Counted from the first letter of the stretch, positions 34,633-44,011 are shown. The stretch: DNA of 64,000 bases from Shewanella piezotolerans WP3 (GCF_000014885.1 NC_011566.1:2771501-2835500); one strand, 5' to 3'. Notes: generated by a model from the sequence alone, not told the origin. Numbers and translations: made by a program.

Positions 34633-36552
34633 ATGAACTCATCGCTCGCGACAACGATTTCGATATTCTTCATTACTGCTTTAATGCAAAATTGTCAGGC
34701 TGCCAACTCGTCATCGCGAGCTTCAAAGCAAACCTTAAAAACAGAGCAACTTAGAGTTGAACCGGAGTTCTGGTGGGCGGATATGGTCAATCCAACACTT
34801 GAGCTGATGCTTCACGGCGACAATATCGCGTCAATGCAAGCATCCTTACAGACTCTTACCAATATCAACATCATTGAACAATCACGCTCAGAAAATCCAA
34901 ACTACTTGTTTATAAAGCTATCTTTAAAAGACGCAAAGGCGCAGACCATTACTTTTTCGCTTACAAAAGATAACACTCAAATGCATCGGTTTGATTATCA
35001 AATCAAGCAACGACGTGCAGCTTCTAGCCAGCGACAAGGTTTTGATAACAGTGATGTTATCTACCTAATAACGCCAGATCGCTTCGTGAACGGCGATACA
35101 TCCAATGATAACCACAGTTCAATGCTTGAAAAGGTCAATAGAGCAGATAAAGATGGCCGTCATGGTGGTGATATACAAGGTATTATTAACAGCCTAGATT
35201 ACTTACAAGAGCTTGGCGTCACTCAGCTTTGGGTCAACCCATTGCTAGAAAATAATCAACAGCAATACTCCTACCACGGCTACTCTACAACGGATCACTA
35301 TAAAATTGACCCACGTTTTGGCAGTAACGCAGATTATCGCCAACTGAGTGATGCAGCTAAAGATAGAGGTATTGGGATCATCAAAGATATCATCGTTAAC
35401 CATATTGGCTCTAATCATTGGTGGATGAAAGATATTCCTAGCCAAACCTGGATCAATGGATTGGCTTCAGCTCAGGCAATGGATACCAGTAACTTACCTT
35501 TTACCACACACCGCCGAACGACTGTACAAGATCCCTACTCAGCTCCAAGCGATTTGAGCAACTTCGTCAATGGCTGGTTTGTTGATAGTATGCCTGATTT
35601 AAACCAGACTGATGAAAAACTAGCAACCTACCTGATTCAAAACAGTATCTGGTGGGTTGAGTACGCCAATTTATCCGGCATTCGCGAAGATACCTATTCC
35701 TACGCCGATAAAGCGTTTTTGGCGCAATGGTCAAAAGCGATTATGGCAGAGTATCCCAAGTTTAATATTGTCGGCGAAGAGTGGACGAGCAACCCAATAA
35801 CTGTCTCCTATTGGCAGAGGGGAAAAGTCAACCAAGATGGTTATGTTTCCCATCTGCCTAGTTTAATGGACTTTCCACTATATGAAACCATGCTGAAAGC
35901 CTTTAATAGTCCAGAGTCTTGGGACAAAGGTTTTATTGAGTTATATGAAATGATGGCAAACGATGTGGTCTACGCCGATCCTACAAACCTTGTGTTATTT
36001 GAAGGCAACCACGATACCAACCGTTTATTCAGCCTTTTAGATAACAATTTATCCCGCTTCAAGATGGCAATGGCGTACACATTGACCTCTAATCGTATTC
36101 CGCAGGTTTTTTACGGTACAGAAGTGTTAATGGAAAGCCCAGTAGAGGGTCGACACGACGGCGCTGTAAGAGCTGACTTCCCTGGTGGTTGGTCATCGGA
36201 TACTAGCAACGCAATCACTCAGCTAGGATTGAACTCACAGCAGTTAGACGCCCAGCATTTTGTGCGTAAATTGCTCAATTTCAGGAGGCACTCATCTGCT
36301 ATTCATAACGGTAAGCTGGTTCATTACGTGCCCAAAAACGGCATTTACGTATACTTTAGAGCAAATAAGACAGAAACGGTGATGGTGGTAATGAACAAAA
36401 ACCATGAGCAGACAACTCTAGATAGCGCAAGATTCAAAACACAGTTGAAAGACTTTTCAACTGCAACGGACGTGGTAACTGGCCAGTCGCAAAATATTTT
36501 AAACAACTTAAAAATCCCAGCCAATTCGGTGTTAGTGCTAAGCCTAAAATAA
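34633..36552 (+). CDS. Exported GH13 enzyme, cyclomaltodextrinase/neopullulanase-like
   Basis: A 639-residue glycoside hydrolase with an N-terminal export signal (MNSSLATTISIFFITALMQNCQA) and an Ig-like N-domain of the cyclomaltodextrinase type (about residues 38-125: LRVEPEFWWADMVNPTLELML). The GH13 barrel starts IYLITPDRFVNGDT. Catalytic residues fit Asp in SGIREDTYSY, Glu in NIVGEEWTSN and Asp in EGNHDTNRL. A small C-terminal beta domain follows. The region GGDIQGIINSLDYLQELGVTQLW is typical. It would cut maltodextrins or cyclodextrins in the periplasm. It is 80 bases after the receptor gene on the same strand. Confidence 0.88.
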   Translation: MNSSLATTISIFFITALMQNCQAANSSSRASKQTLKTEQLRVEPEFWWADMVNPTLELMLHGDNIASMQASLQTLTNINIIEQSRSENPNYLFIKLSLKDAKAQTITFSLTKDNTQMHRFDYQIKQRRAASSQRQGFDNSDVIYLITPDRFVNGDTSNDNHSSMLEKVNRADKDGRHGGDIQGIINSLDYLQELGVTQLWVNPLLENNQQQYSYHGYSTTDHYKIDPRFGSNADYRQLSDAAKDRGIGIIKDIIVNHIGSNHWWMKDIPSQTWINGLASAQAMDTSNLPFTTHRRTTVQDPYSAPSDLSNFVNGWFVDSMPDLNQTDEKLATYLIQNSIWWVEYANLSGIREDTYSYADKAFLAQWSKAIMAEYPKFNIVGEEWTSNPITVSYWQRGKVNQDGYVSHLPSLMDFPLYETMLKAFNSPESWDKGFIELYEMMANDVVYADPTNLVLFEGNHDTNRLFSLLDNNLSRFKMAMAYTLTSNRIPQVFYGTEVLMESPVEGRHDGAVRADFPGGWSSDTSNAITQLGLNSQQLDAQHFVRKLLNFRRHSSAIHNGKLVHYVPKNGIYVYFRANKTETVMVVMNKNHEQTTLDSARFKTQLKDFSTATDVVTGQSQNILNNLKIPANSVLVLSLK

Positions 36553-36591
36553 TCAAAAAAACAACAAAATTAAAAGATAGGGTTAGATTTT

Positions 36592-38658
36592 ATGATATTT
36601 AAAACAAAGCGAGCTAACGCATGTCGTTTTAAAAAAAGTGTTGAGAAGATCAAGCAAAGGAAATTAAAAAGCGCACTAATTGCAACTCTAGTCTTGCCTG
36701 CGATTTTTGCAACTGGTTGCACAGGATCATCAAAGAACATCGAAGTAAATAACGCGGTAAAAACAGATACTGCTCAAAGTCCAGTTTCTACGAATAAACA
36801 AGAAAAATTTGTTGTTTATCAGGTATTCACACGCTTATTTGGCAACAAAAACACCAACAATCAACCATGGGGAACACAACAGCAAAACGGCGTTGGCAAG
36901 TTTAGTGATTTTGATCATACTGCATTGCAAAGTATTAAAGCCCTAGGTACCACCCACATTTGGTATACCGGCGTTCCCCATCATGCTTTGGTTGCTGACT
37001 ATAAAGCCTACGGTATTAGCGACGATGACCCAGATGTCGTTAAAGGCCGTGCAGGTTCGCCTTATGCAGTAAAAGATTACTACAATGTGAACCCAGATCT
37101 TGCTGATAATGTCGAAAACAGGCTGCAAGAATTTAAAGACTTAATCAAACGCACCCATGAAAACGGCATGAAGGTCGTCATCGATATTGTGCCAAACCAT
37201 GTTGCTAGAGCTTATCAATCTGACTATACACAACATGGCGTTAGTCATTTTGGTGAAAATGATGACACCAGTACAAGTTACAAAAGGCATAATAACTTCT
37301 ACTATGTGGTAGACGATACTGGCAGCGAGCGAACAGCAAAAGCCTTTAAAGTCCCTCAGCAAACACACGAAAATGCCCCACTAGGAGGAGAGGTTCATCC
37401 CCTCTCCGATGGTAAATTTGCAGAATTCCCCGCTAAATGGACCGGCAATGGCTCTCGCGCAGCGCAGCCTGATGCAAATGATTGGTACGAAACCGTTAAG
37501 ATCAATTATGGCGTAAAACCAGATGGTAGTGATGACTTTCCAGCCCTGCCATCGTCACTCGCTAGTAAAAACGCCAATAACCATTATCAGCATTGGTTAA
37601 AGATTGAATCTCAAGATGAAGCGCTGCCTTTTGAAAATAAACGCATTCCAAACTCATGGGTGAAATTCAAACAAATCACTCAGTTCTGGCTAGCGCAAGG
37701 CGTTGATGGTTTTCGTTATGATATGGCTGAGATGGTACCAGTGGCATTTTGGAGTTATCTAAACTCCAATATTAAACACACTAACCCTGAGGCGTTCCTA
37801 TTAGCCGAAGTCTATAACCCTGCACTTTATCGAGACTATATACTGCTTGGAAAAATGGATTACCTGTATGATAAAGTGGATATGTACGATACGCTGAAGG
37901 CCATTATTCAAGGGCAAAAAAGCACAGCTGCTATCGCAGAAAAACAAGCATTGGTCAGTGATATCTCCTCAAACATGCTGCATTTTTTAGAAAACCATGA
38001 TGAGCAAAGAATAGCCAGTGCCGATTTTGCAGATGATGCTTTTGCAGCCTTGCCCGCTATGGTCGTTTCAACCACCATAAGCTCCGCCCCTACTCTTATT
38101 TATTTCGGACAAGAAGTTGGTGAAAAAGCAGCAGAAAAAGCAGGTTTTGGTAGCCCGACCCGCACCAGCATTTTTGATTATATTGGCGTACCCGCCCATC
38201 AGCGCTACATGAGTAACGGCAAATTTGACGGCGGGCAATCAACGGAAAAAGAACTTGAACTTAGACGATATTACACAAAGCTGCTTAACCTAAGCCATAG
38301 CGCCTCTGCATTAACCGGAGAGTATAGCGAACTCGATAGTTTTAATCGTGCAAACAAAGTGGCTGGCTATGATGAACAGACTTTTGCATTTAGCCGATAC
38401 AATGCTGAGCAGCAATTAATTATCGTGAGTAACTTCAGCCAGCAACACAGTAAGACGTTTACTTTACAGTTGCCATATTCACTTATCTCGAAGTGGAACA
38501 TTAACGCCAAGAATATAGCGCTGGTGGATCTTTTAAATGAACCTATAAAGTCGTTTAACGACCAAGAGTTAACGCTAACAATTAACAGTGATAAGGCAAC
38601 AGTTGCTTTGACCCTTGCGCCTAACGAGTCAAAAGTGCTGATGCTTAATCATCACTAA
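36592..38658 (+). CDS. GH13 alpha-amylase lipoprotein
   Basis: A 688-residue lipoprotein: a rather long basic N-terminus, a hydrophobic segment (LIATLVLPAIFATGC) and lipobox ATGC. The GH13 barrel begins FVVYQVFTRLFG. Catalytic motifs are GVDGFRYDMAE (nucleophile Asp), FLLAEVYN (acid Glu) and LENHDEQRI (third Asp). Related exported amylases occur in Bacteroidetes and Alteromonadales starch loci. A ribosome site AGGGTT precedes the ATG. It follows the previous GH13 gene by 39 bases, so both are one transcript. A terminator-like hairpin comes 32 bases after the stop. Confidence 0.9.
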   Translation: MIFKTKRANACRFKKSVEKIKQRKLKSALIATLVLPAIFATGCTGSSKNIEVNNAVKTDTAQSPVSTNKQEKFVVYQVFTRLFGNKNTNNQPWGTQQQNGVGKFSDFDHTALQSIKALGTTHIWYTGVPHHALVADYKAYGISDDDPDVVKGRAGSPYAVKDYYNVNPDLADNVENRLQEFKDLIKRTHENGMKVVIDIVPNHVARAYQSDYTQHGVSHFGENDDTSTSYKRHNNFYYVVDDTGSERTAKAFKVPQQTHENAPLGGEVHPLSDGKFAEFPAKWTGNGSRAAQPDANDWYETVKINYGVKPDGSDDFPALPSSLASKNANNHYQHWLKIESQDEALPFENKRIPNSWVKFKQITQFWLAQGVDGFRYDMAEMVPVAFWSYLNSNIKHTNPEAFLLAEVYNPALYRDYILLGKMDYLYDKVDMYDTLKAIIQGQKSTAAIAEKQALVSDISSNMLHFLENHDEQRIASADFADDAFAALPAMVVSTTISSAPTLIYFGQEVGEKAAEKAGFGSPTRTSIFDYIGVPAHQRYMSNGKFDGGQSTEKELELRRYYTKLLNLSHSASALTGEYSELDSFNRANKVAGYDEQTFAFSRYNAEQQLIIVSNFSQQHSKTFTLQLPYSLISKWNINAKNIALVDLLNEPIKSFNDQELTLTINSDKATVALTLAPNESKVLMLNHH

Positions 38659-38690
38659 GCAGCAATTGGCACTCTCCATTAAAAGTAATA

Positions 38691-38714
38691 CAAAGCCCGT
38701 ATCGACGGGCTTTG
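38691..38714 (+). terminator. Terminator-like hairpin after the GH13 pair
   Basis: CAAAGCCCGT (38691-38700) and ACGGGCTTTG (38705-38714) pair around ATCG. The T-run is short (TTTG), so termination may be leaky or aided. Confidence 0.65.
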
Positions 38715-38770
38715 TCATTGAGCTGGAAATCTAAAAATCCCCTTAGAGCATTACAACTAACTTCCCCATT

Positions 38771-38784
38771 TGAATACGTATGCA
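38771..38784. promoter_or_regulatory. LacI-type operator C (upstream of GH97 gene)
   Basis: TGAATACGTATGCA, identical to operator B, 96 bases before the GH97 start. It is the third member of the set and supports joint control of the GH97 gene with the receptor and GH13 genes. Confidence 0.7.
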
Positions 38785-38879
38785 AGCCATTGCAGCAGGT
38801 TTGAGGTTCAATTTAGTATGCTTACAACACAGCGATTACAATAAAAATATAACAATAAATTAAACACAAGGATGGCACC

Positions 38880-41009
38880 ATGAACTCCCAGCGCCCTGCA
38901 GCACTTTCACACGATGATGACACCTCAACACATAAACACGACTTTAACGCTAAAAAGCGTTCATTATCTAAATTGGCCGCCATCACTTCAATTATACTAG
39001 GTACGGCCTTTGGCAATGTCGCACAAGCCAAAACTGTTTCAGTAACCTCTCCAGACAAACAAATAGTGATCTCTATTTTTGATGACAATGGCCAACCGGA
39101 ATATAAAGTTGAATTCCATGGAAAGGAGGTCATCTCTGATTCTCGCCTTGGGCTGGTTTTTCAGTCCTTAGGTGAATTTTCTAAAGGTTTTACCATTGAG
39201 CAAAGCAAAACAAACAACACTAAAAATCGTTGGCAGCAGCCATGGGGCGAGCAAGAATGGATAGAAGACAATTACAACCAAACTAACATCACCCTAAGCA
39301 ACGGTAAATATAAGTTTAAATTGCATTTTAAAGCCTTTGATGACGGTATCGGCTTTCGATATGAACTGCCAAAACAAGCCGAGCTAAGCCAGTTAACCAT
39401 CACCAATGAATTAACTGAATTTTCAGTTCCTCAGCCCGAAAAAGCACAAGCCTGGTGGATCCCAGCCCGAGGCTGGAATCGTTATGAGTACCTATACAGC
39501 AACAGCGCCTTAGACAAAGTGACTAATGTACATACCCCTTTCACTTTTAGGCTTGATTCAGGTGTGCACATGAGCATTCACGAAGCAGCGCTTGTTGACT
39601 ACGCTTCGATGACGCTAAATCAACGTCGTAGCGGCAAACTAAAAGCCGATCTCACTCCCTGGTCCGACGGTAGTTTAGTTAAAACTCAAGCGGGCTTCTT
39701 CACACCATGGCGTACCATACAGATAAGTGATGACGCTGCAGGACTATTAAATTCACACCTAATTCTTAACTTGAATGAGCCCAATAAACTCGGCGATGTA
39801 AGCTGGGTAGAGCCAGGGAAATATGTCGGTATTTGGTGGGGCATGCACCTTAACGAGAATACTTGGGGCTCAGGTGATAAACATGGCGCCACCACCAGCG
39901 AAACCAAACGTTACATGGATTTTGCCGCTAACAATGGTTTCGGCGGTGTGTTAGTAGAAGGCTGGAACCTAGGTTGGGATGGCAGTTGGTTCCACAATGG
40001 TGATGTATTCAGTTTTACTCAACCCTACCCCGATTTTAACCTTGATGCTGTAAGTCATTACGGCAACCAAAAAGGGGTTAAGCTAATTGGCCATCACGAA
40101 ACCTCAGGCTCAGTGACAAACTACCGCAATCAGATGCAAGATGCCTACGATCTTTATCAACAGCATGGCGTCAGCCAAATAAAAACTGGCTATGTCGCTG
40201 ATGGCGGCGACATTAAGCGTATAGATGAAAACGGTATTACTCGCCATGAATGGCATGATGGTCAATTTATGGCTAACGAATATTTATTTAGTGTTCAGGA
40301 GGCAGCTAAACGTCAGCTTAGTATCAATACCCATGAACCGATAAAAGATACCGGACTGCGCCGTACTTACCCTAACTGGATAGCCCGTGAAGGAGCACGT
40401 GGGCAAGAGTTTAATGCTTGGGGTACGCCACCGAACAATCCGTCACATACCACAACGCTTGCTTATACTAGGATGTTGTCGGGGCCAATGGACTTCACTC
40501 CAGGTATTTTCGATCTTGCCCCAAAGGGACTTGATGCAGTTAATCGAGTACAAACAACGTTAACCAAGCAACTTGCACTTTATGTCGTACTCTATAGCCC
40601 TATTCAGATGGCAGCGGATCTTCCTAGAAACTACCTTGAGCGCCAAGATGCATTTCAGTTCATCAAGGATGTACCCACCGATTGGCATAAGAGTATCGCC
40701 TTGGCAGGTGAAGTGGGTGAGTATGTGGTATTCGCCAGACAAGAGCGAGCAGGCAAAAGTGACGGAAAAGACTGGTATCTAGGTGCAATTACCGATGACA
40801 TTGCCAGAGAAATAGATGTAAAGCTTGATTTTTTAACACAAGGAGTGAGTTACGAGGCGCAGATCTACCGCGATGGTAAAGATGCCAACTGGCAAAATAA
40901 TCCTTATGACTATGTTATCGAGACCAAGCGAGTAGATTCTGCAGATATACTCACACTAAAGCTTGCATCAAGCGGCGGCACCGCGATTCGTTTCAAAGCT
41001 GTAGATTAG
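38880..41009 (+). CDS. GH97 alpha-glucosidase (SusB-like)
   Basis: A 709-residue glycoside hydrolase of family 97. The N-terminal hydrophobic segment AAITSIILGTAFGNVAQA suggests export to the periplasm, although about 30 polar residues precede it. The GH97 N-domain (TVSVTSPDKQIVISIFDDNGQ, WGEQEWIEDNYNQ) and barrel (YMDFAANNGFGGVLVEGWNLGWDG, IGHHETSGSV, HEPIKDTGLRRTYPN) match inverting SusB-type glucosidases, including the glutamates of VEGWN and NTHEP. AAGGA precedes the ATG by about seven bases. It has its own operator and terminator, so it is a single-gene transcript. Confidence 0.9.
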   Translation: MNSQRPAALSHDDDTSTHKHDFNAKKRSLSKLAAITSIILGTAFGNVAQAKTVSVTSPDKQIVISIFDDNGQPEYKVEFHGKEVISDSRLGLVFQSLGEFSKGFTIEQSKTNNTKNRWQQPWGEQEWIEDNYNQTNITLSNGKYKFKLHFKAFDDGIGFRYELPKQAELSQLTITNELTEFSVPQPEKAQAWWIPARGWNRYEYLYSNSALDKVTNVHTPFTFRLDSGVHMSIHEAALVDYASMTLNQRRSGKLKADLTPWSDGSLVKTQAGFFTPWRTIQISDDAAGLLNSHLILNLNEPNKLGDVSWVEPGKYVGIWWGMHLNENTWGSGDKHGATTSETKRYMDFAANNGFGGVLVEGWNLGWDGSWFHNGDVFSFTQPYPDFNLDAVSHYGNQKGVKLIGHHETSGSVTNYRNQMQDAYDLYQQHGVSQIKTGYVADGGDIKRIDENGITRHEWHDGQFMANEYLFSVQEAAKRQLSINTHEPIKDTGLRRTYPNWIAREGARGQEFNAWGTPPNNPSHTTTLAYTRMLSGPMDFTPGIFDLAPKGLDAVNRVQTTLTKQLALYVVLYSPIQMAADLPRNYLERQDAFQFIKDVPTDWHKSIALAGEVGEYVVFARQERAGKSDGKDWYLGAITDDIAREIDVKLDFLTQGVSYEAQIYRDGKDANWQNNPYDYVIETKRVDSADILTLKLASSGGTAIRFKAVD

Positions 41010-41042
41010 AAAAGCTAGCCTTCGTCATAATTTTAGCCCCAA

Positions 41043-41066
41043 AAAAGCCCTTAATTAAGGGCTTTT
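41043..41066. terminator. Bidirectional terminator between GH97 gene and 41093 gene
   Basis: AAAAGCCCTTAA and TTAAGGGCTTTT form a perfect 24-base palindrome with A and T ends on both sides. It lies between converging genes. Confidence 0.8.
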
Positions 41067-41092
41067 GCTATTACTCGCTTTCTCAGCAATAT

Positions 41093-41605
41093 TTATCGCT
41101 TTAGCTGGTAATCACTACCATCTTTTGCTGTAAACTCTTGATCGAGTACCGATGAAGCTACCACAGTATTTTCAACATTAACTAAGCTTATCCAATATTG
41201 GTGCCCTTCAACTAAGATATCCTCAATGTTGGCACAATCTTCTGCGCCCTTTTCACTTTGTCTATCAAAAGTTAACTCCACATGAACGCCATTATCTTTG
41301 AGTAAAATGGCGGTAGGCTCGCTCTTATGGCCATTGAGCGCTACAAACTGCTTAGGGCAACGTAAACCCGTTTGGCTACCGTCTTTCATAAACACTAACA
41401 GCTGTTGGTAGTAGACAACATAGCTGCAAGCATCCTTGTGGGATCCTTTGGCTAGCGGAAACTTGTCATCCAAAAATAATTTGGCACAAGGTGTTGAGGT
41501 ATCATTTGCTGCCTGACGGACAACATTCACATCAACAAAATCCGAACCATTATATAAATTATTCTCGTGGTTGTTTGCAGTGCTATTGATTGTTGATATA
41601 TCCAT
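41093..41605 (-). CDS. Hypothetical protein
   Basis: A 170-residue protein of unknown family. It has no signal peptide or membrane helix at the N-terminus (MDISTINSTANNHENNLYNGS) and is rather polar. Four or more cysteines are spread through it (PCAKLFLDD, KDACSYV, GLRCPKQ, EDCANIED). AGGACA precedes the ATG. It is divergent from the DUF3612 regulator gene, whose start is 158 bases away, so the two may share control. Function not recognised. Confidence 0.6.
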   Translation of the reverse strand: MDISTINSTANNHENNLYNGSDFVDVNVVRQAANDTSTPCAKLFLDDKFPLAKGSHKDACSYVVYYQQLLVFMKDGSQTGLRCPKQFVALNGHKSEPTAILLKDNGVHVELTFDRQSEKGAEDCANIEDILVEGHQYWISLVNVENTVVASSVLDQEFTAKDGSDYQLKR

Positions 41606-41697
41606 TGTCCTGTCCTCATTCGTTCCTAAAATAGGTCACTCACCGTTACTTAGCATTGAAAGCTTTCAAAAAACTGTTTATTTCCTGACTGCTTGAT

Positions 41698-41726
41698 TTG
41701 TAGTCTAGTGTAAAAACCGCTACAAT
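41698..41726 (+). promoter_or_regulatory. Predicted promoter of the XRE/DUF3612 gene
   Basis: TTGTAG (41698-41703), a 17-base spacer and TACAAT (41721-41726) predict a start near 41733, about 30 bases before the gene. Confidence 0.45.
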
Positions 41727-41738
41727 TTCACAATAAAA

Positions 41739-41762
41739 ATTTTACAATGTGAATTTTACAAT
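41739..41762 (+). repeat. Tandem 10-base repeat abutting the regulator start codon
   Basis: ATTTTACAAT occurs at 41739-41748 and again at 41753-41762, separated by four bases (GTGA), and runs directly into the ATG. The spacing of 14 bases and the place in the leader suggest an autoregulatory operator. It also leaves no room for a Shine-Dalgarno sequence. Confidence 0.55.
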
Positions 41763-43298
41763 ATGAAAAGTAATCAGAGCCTGATCAGAAAGTCACATTT
41801 TCTCGGTACCAAGATTAGAAATTTGCGTAAGAGAAACCACCTTACAATGGAAGATCTTTCCGCCCGCTGTGTACGTGTCGATCCTGAATCAGCCCCCTCT
41901 GTATCTTACCTTTCGATGATTGAACGGGGTAAACGAGTCCCTAGTGCTGGTATGCTTGCGGTGATTGCCGCAGTGTTTCAAAAAGAGGTTGATTGGTTCC
42001 TCGATGACGTTCCCGAAGACAACGCAATTACACCAGAAAAAGGTCGTCGTGGCGGAATAAGTGGTATGGCTTTAGAGCCAAGTTTTCTGTTTTCGAGTGA
42101 TATTTTACAAATCGCTATCCCCGAAATGTTGTCACAAACTGGGACTACTGGTCGAGAGTTTGCCCATTTATTGATCCGCGCACACCAAGAACATCATCAA
42201 AACCACTTCCCAGATCTTGAACGCGCTGCTGAAGAAGTCGGTCAAAAACGGCTTCCTTTGGCATTAGATGACTTAAAAGATATTGCTAAATCCCTTGGGT
42301 TAAAACTGAAATGGGTCGATAGAACCCCGCAAGAGGTTGAAGATGAGATGGGTGTCAGTACCGCCCACGTCGTAACTTCATTCTTTGAACCACCATCAAC
42401 TATTTATCTCAATAAGATGCTCAAGTCGTTCCCAACAAGGCTTAAATATGACCTTGCGGTGCATATCGGTCACTGCGTCTTACATAACAAAGACGGTTTA
42501 AAGTGCGTATTAACTGCGGGAAGGAGACATACCGCAGCCCACGACGAATTAACTACCCCTGCATCATCGACTTTGAATGCCCAAGATATTTTGCATGCAT
42601 GGCGTGATTTCGAGTCTAGCTTTTTTGCTGGTGCACTGCTTTGTCCAAAAGTGCCCTTCAGACAATTACTAGACAGGCACGGCTATGAAATAAATGTCAA
42701 CAAAACCGTTGGCGTGTCGGCATCAGTTGCGATGCGACGAATGACCGTCGTTTCTCCCTACCCCCACTGGCACTACTTTGATGCCTACGCACCCGGCAAA
42801 TTAAAAGCTGTTTATCGCGGTAACGGTATTCCTCTTCCCTGGGGCAACATGCGAGTGGTCGAAGATCCCTGTCAGCATTGGGCCGTGTTTAGAATGATCA
42901 ATGAACCTAAAGTTGGCACCTCGGCTCAAATATCTATTCTTGAGGTTGCTGAAGAACCACGGATCTACTGCTGTGAATCAGTGAAGGTAGAAGATATGGC
43001 GGGCAACAATCACGTACTTTGCGCAGGCATCGATCTCAACCCTGCTATTGATGCCCAAGGGGGTAATTCTGCGTCTATAGCCACAGAGCTAAAACAGATC
43101 TGTGCAGAAAATAGTGGCTCAATTGAAATGCCAAAACATATTAAACAAAACCTATTAAGCGTTGCAAAAATCCTTAACATAAATTGGATAGAGCGCGGCA
43201 TAGACAATGAAGCTCGGCTTATTTGCTCAAGAGGCGCCGTGTGCCCAAGACAACCAAGTTGTTATAAAGCAGGTAAAGCACTTTGTGATGCAGAGTAG
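41763..43298 (+). CDS. XRE-family regulator with DUF3612-type C-terminal region
   Basis: A 511-residue regulator. The N-terminal XRE helix-turn-helix spans about residues 12-80 (IRNLRKRNHLTMEDLSARC, SYLSMIERGKRVPSAGMLAV). It is followed by a region resembling the DUF2083/ImmA-like domains of acyl-CoA-sensing regulators (RLKYDLAVHIGHCVLHN) and a C-terminal part I associate with DUF3612. The end carries a Cys pattern, CSRGAVCPRQPSCYKAGKALC. No ribosome site is visible before the ATG, where the tandem ATTTTACAAT repeats sit. Metabolic sensing is likely; control of the neighbouring starch genes is not shown. Confidence 0.75.
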   Translation: MKSNQSLIRKSHFLGTKIRNLRKRNHLTMEDLSARCVRVDPESAPSVSYLSMIERGKRVPSAGMLAVIAAVFQKEVDWFLDDVPEDNAITPEKGRRGGISGMALEPSFLFSSDILQIAIPEMLSQTGTTGREFAHLLIRAHQEHHQNHFPDLERAAEEVGQKRLPLALDDLKDIAKSLGLKLKWVDRTPQEVEDEMGVSTAHVVTSFFEPPSTIYLNKMLKSFPTRLKYDLAVHIGHCVLHNKDGLKCVLTAGRRHTAAHDELTTPASSTLNAQDILHAWRDFESSFFAGALLCPKVPFRQLLDRHGYEINVNKTVGVSASVAMRRMTVVSPYPHWHYFDAYAPGKLKAVYRGNGIPLPWGNMRVVEDPCQHWAVFRMINEPKVGTSAQISILEVAEEPRIYCCESVKVEDMAGNNHVLCAGIDLNPAIDAQGGNSASIATELKQICAENSGSIEMPKHIKQNLLSVAKILNINWIERGIDNEARLICSRGAVCPRQPSCYKAGKALCDAE

Positions 43299-43299
43299 C

Positions 43300-43659
43300 T
43301 TAACGATTTGCTATGCCCATTGCAGTTGCATGCGCAATGATGCACTGCTCTGAATAGCCAAATTCAATTGCCAGCGTATCGTCGATAATCATATCAGCGA
43401 GTAAGACGGTACCTGCAATTTTTTGCTTAGCTTGCTCAATAGCCATCAATGTCGACACACCTTCATCGATCGGCAGTAAATATAAAAACTGTGTTTGACA
43501 GCTTTCACCAATGACGGCACCTAACTCAACCAGCTCTTCAGACTGAGCCGCACCATCATAGGTCTTAGAGGTAAATGAACCGTGATTTGCAATGTTACAA
43601 CCGCTCAAGATTAAAAAACAAATAAAAACAAAAACTTGTATTTTTATCACTTTAATCAT
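43300..43659 (-). CDS. Small lipoprotein, possibly TRL-like family
   Basis: A 119-residue lipoprotein with the signal MIKVIKIQVFVFICF and lipobox LSGC. The mature part (ELGAVIGESCQTQFLYLLPIDEGVSTLMAIEQAKQ region) resembles the TRL-like lipoprotein family with its conserved Cys, but this is a weak recognition. The start at 43659 is preferred because GGGTG lies six to seven bases upstream; GTG and ATG codons up to nine bases earlier are alternatives. It converges on the regulator gene, only one base separating the stop codons. Operator D lies about 50 bases upstream of the start. Confidence 0.65.
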   Translation of the reverse strand: MIKVIKIQVFVFICFLILSGCNIANHGSFTSKTYDGAAQSEELVELGAVIGESCQTQFLYLLPIDEGVSTLMAIEQAKQKIAGTVLLADMIIDDTLAIEFGYSEQCIIAHATAMGIANR

Positions 43660-43707
43660 CAACATCACCCGTTAAATATAAGTTTTGCAATTGTTAATTA
43701 CACAGCA

Positions 43708-43721
43708 TGAATACGTATGTA
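43708..43721. promoter_or_regulatory. LacI-type operator D (upstream of maltose transporter)
   Basis: TGAATACGTATGTA, fourth copy of the operator motif, in a 514-base gap. It can act leftward on the small lipoprotein gene or rightward on the small ORF and transporter gene. A symmetric extension (TTC at its right end facing GAA at the left) gives GAATAC-GTAT-GTATTC. Confidence 0.65.
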
Positions 43722-43754
43722 TTCTGTTGTGCCAAATTCAAGCTCAAGGGTAAC

Positions 43755-43850
43755 ATGGAAACCTACTTTTGTTCATGCTCTGCTTGTGGTGTGGTCATTA
43801 AAAGTATGGTCGTTTCTAACGGTTTTACCGTTAGTTTTACCACTCTATAA
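43755..43850 (+). CDS. Possible 31-residue Cys-rich leader peptide
   Basis: A short frame METYFCSCSACGVVIKSMVV and 11 more residues, with AAGGG five bases before the ATG. It starts 34 bases after operator D and is followed 60 bases later by a terminator-like hairpin. Three cysteines lie in a CSCSAC cluster. No homologue was recognised, and the frame could be chance, but ribosome site, operator and terminator together are suggestive. It may be a leader peptide of the transporter gene or an independent small gene. Confidence 0.3.
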   Translation: METYFCSCSACGVVIKSMVVSNGFTVSFTTL

Positions 43851-43909
43851 CAAGCTTTAGCCCAACAACATTAACAATGTTTGGTTATCGCTTAATTAGC
43901 ATAGGTATA

Positions 43910-43952
43910 GGGTAACGGCTGGCAGAGGTCGCTAGTTGTTACCCATTTTTTT
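43910..43952 (+). terminator. Terminator-like hairpin in the maltose-transporter leader
   Basis: GGGTAAC (43910-43916) pairs with GTTACCC (43938-43944); the inner part adds GG/TT wobble, CT/AG and GC/GC pairs, and ATTTTTTT follows. It lies 222 bases before the transporter ATG with only a putative small ORF upstream, so it may end that short transcript or attenuate the transporter gene. Confidence 0.6.
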
Positions 43953-44011
43953 AAGATTCGACCAACATAAAGGTCTGTTGATCTTTCATGGTTGTTTTTA
44001 AGCCAATTTAA

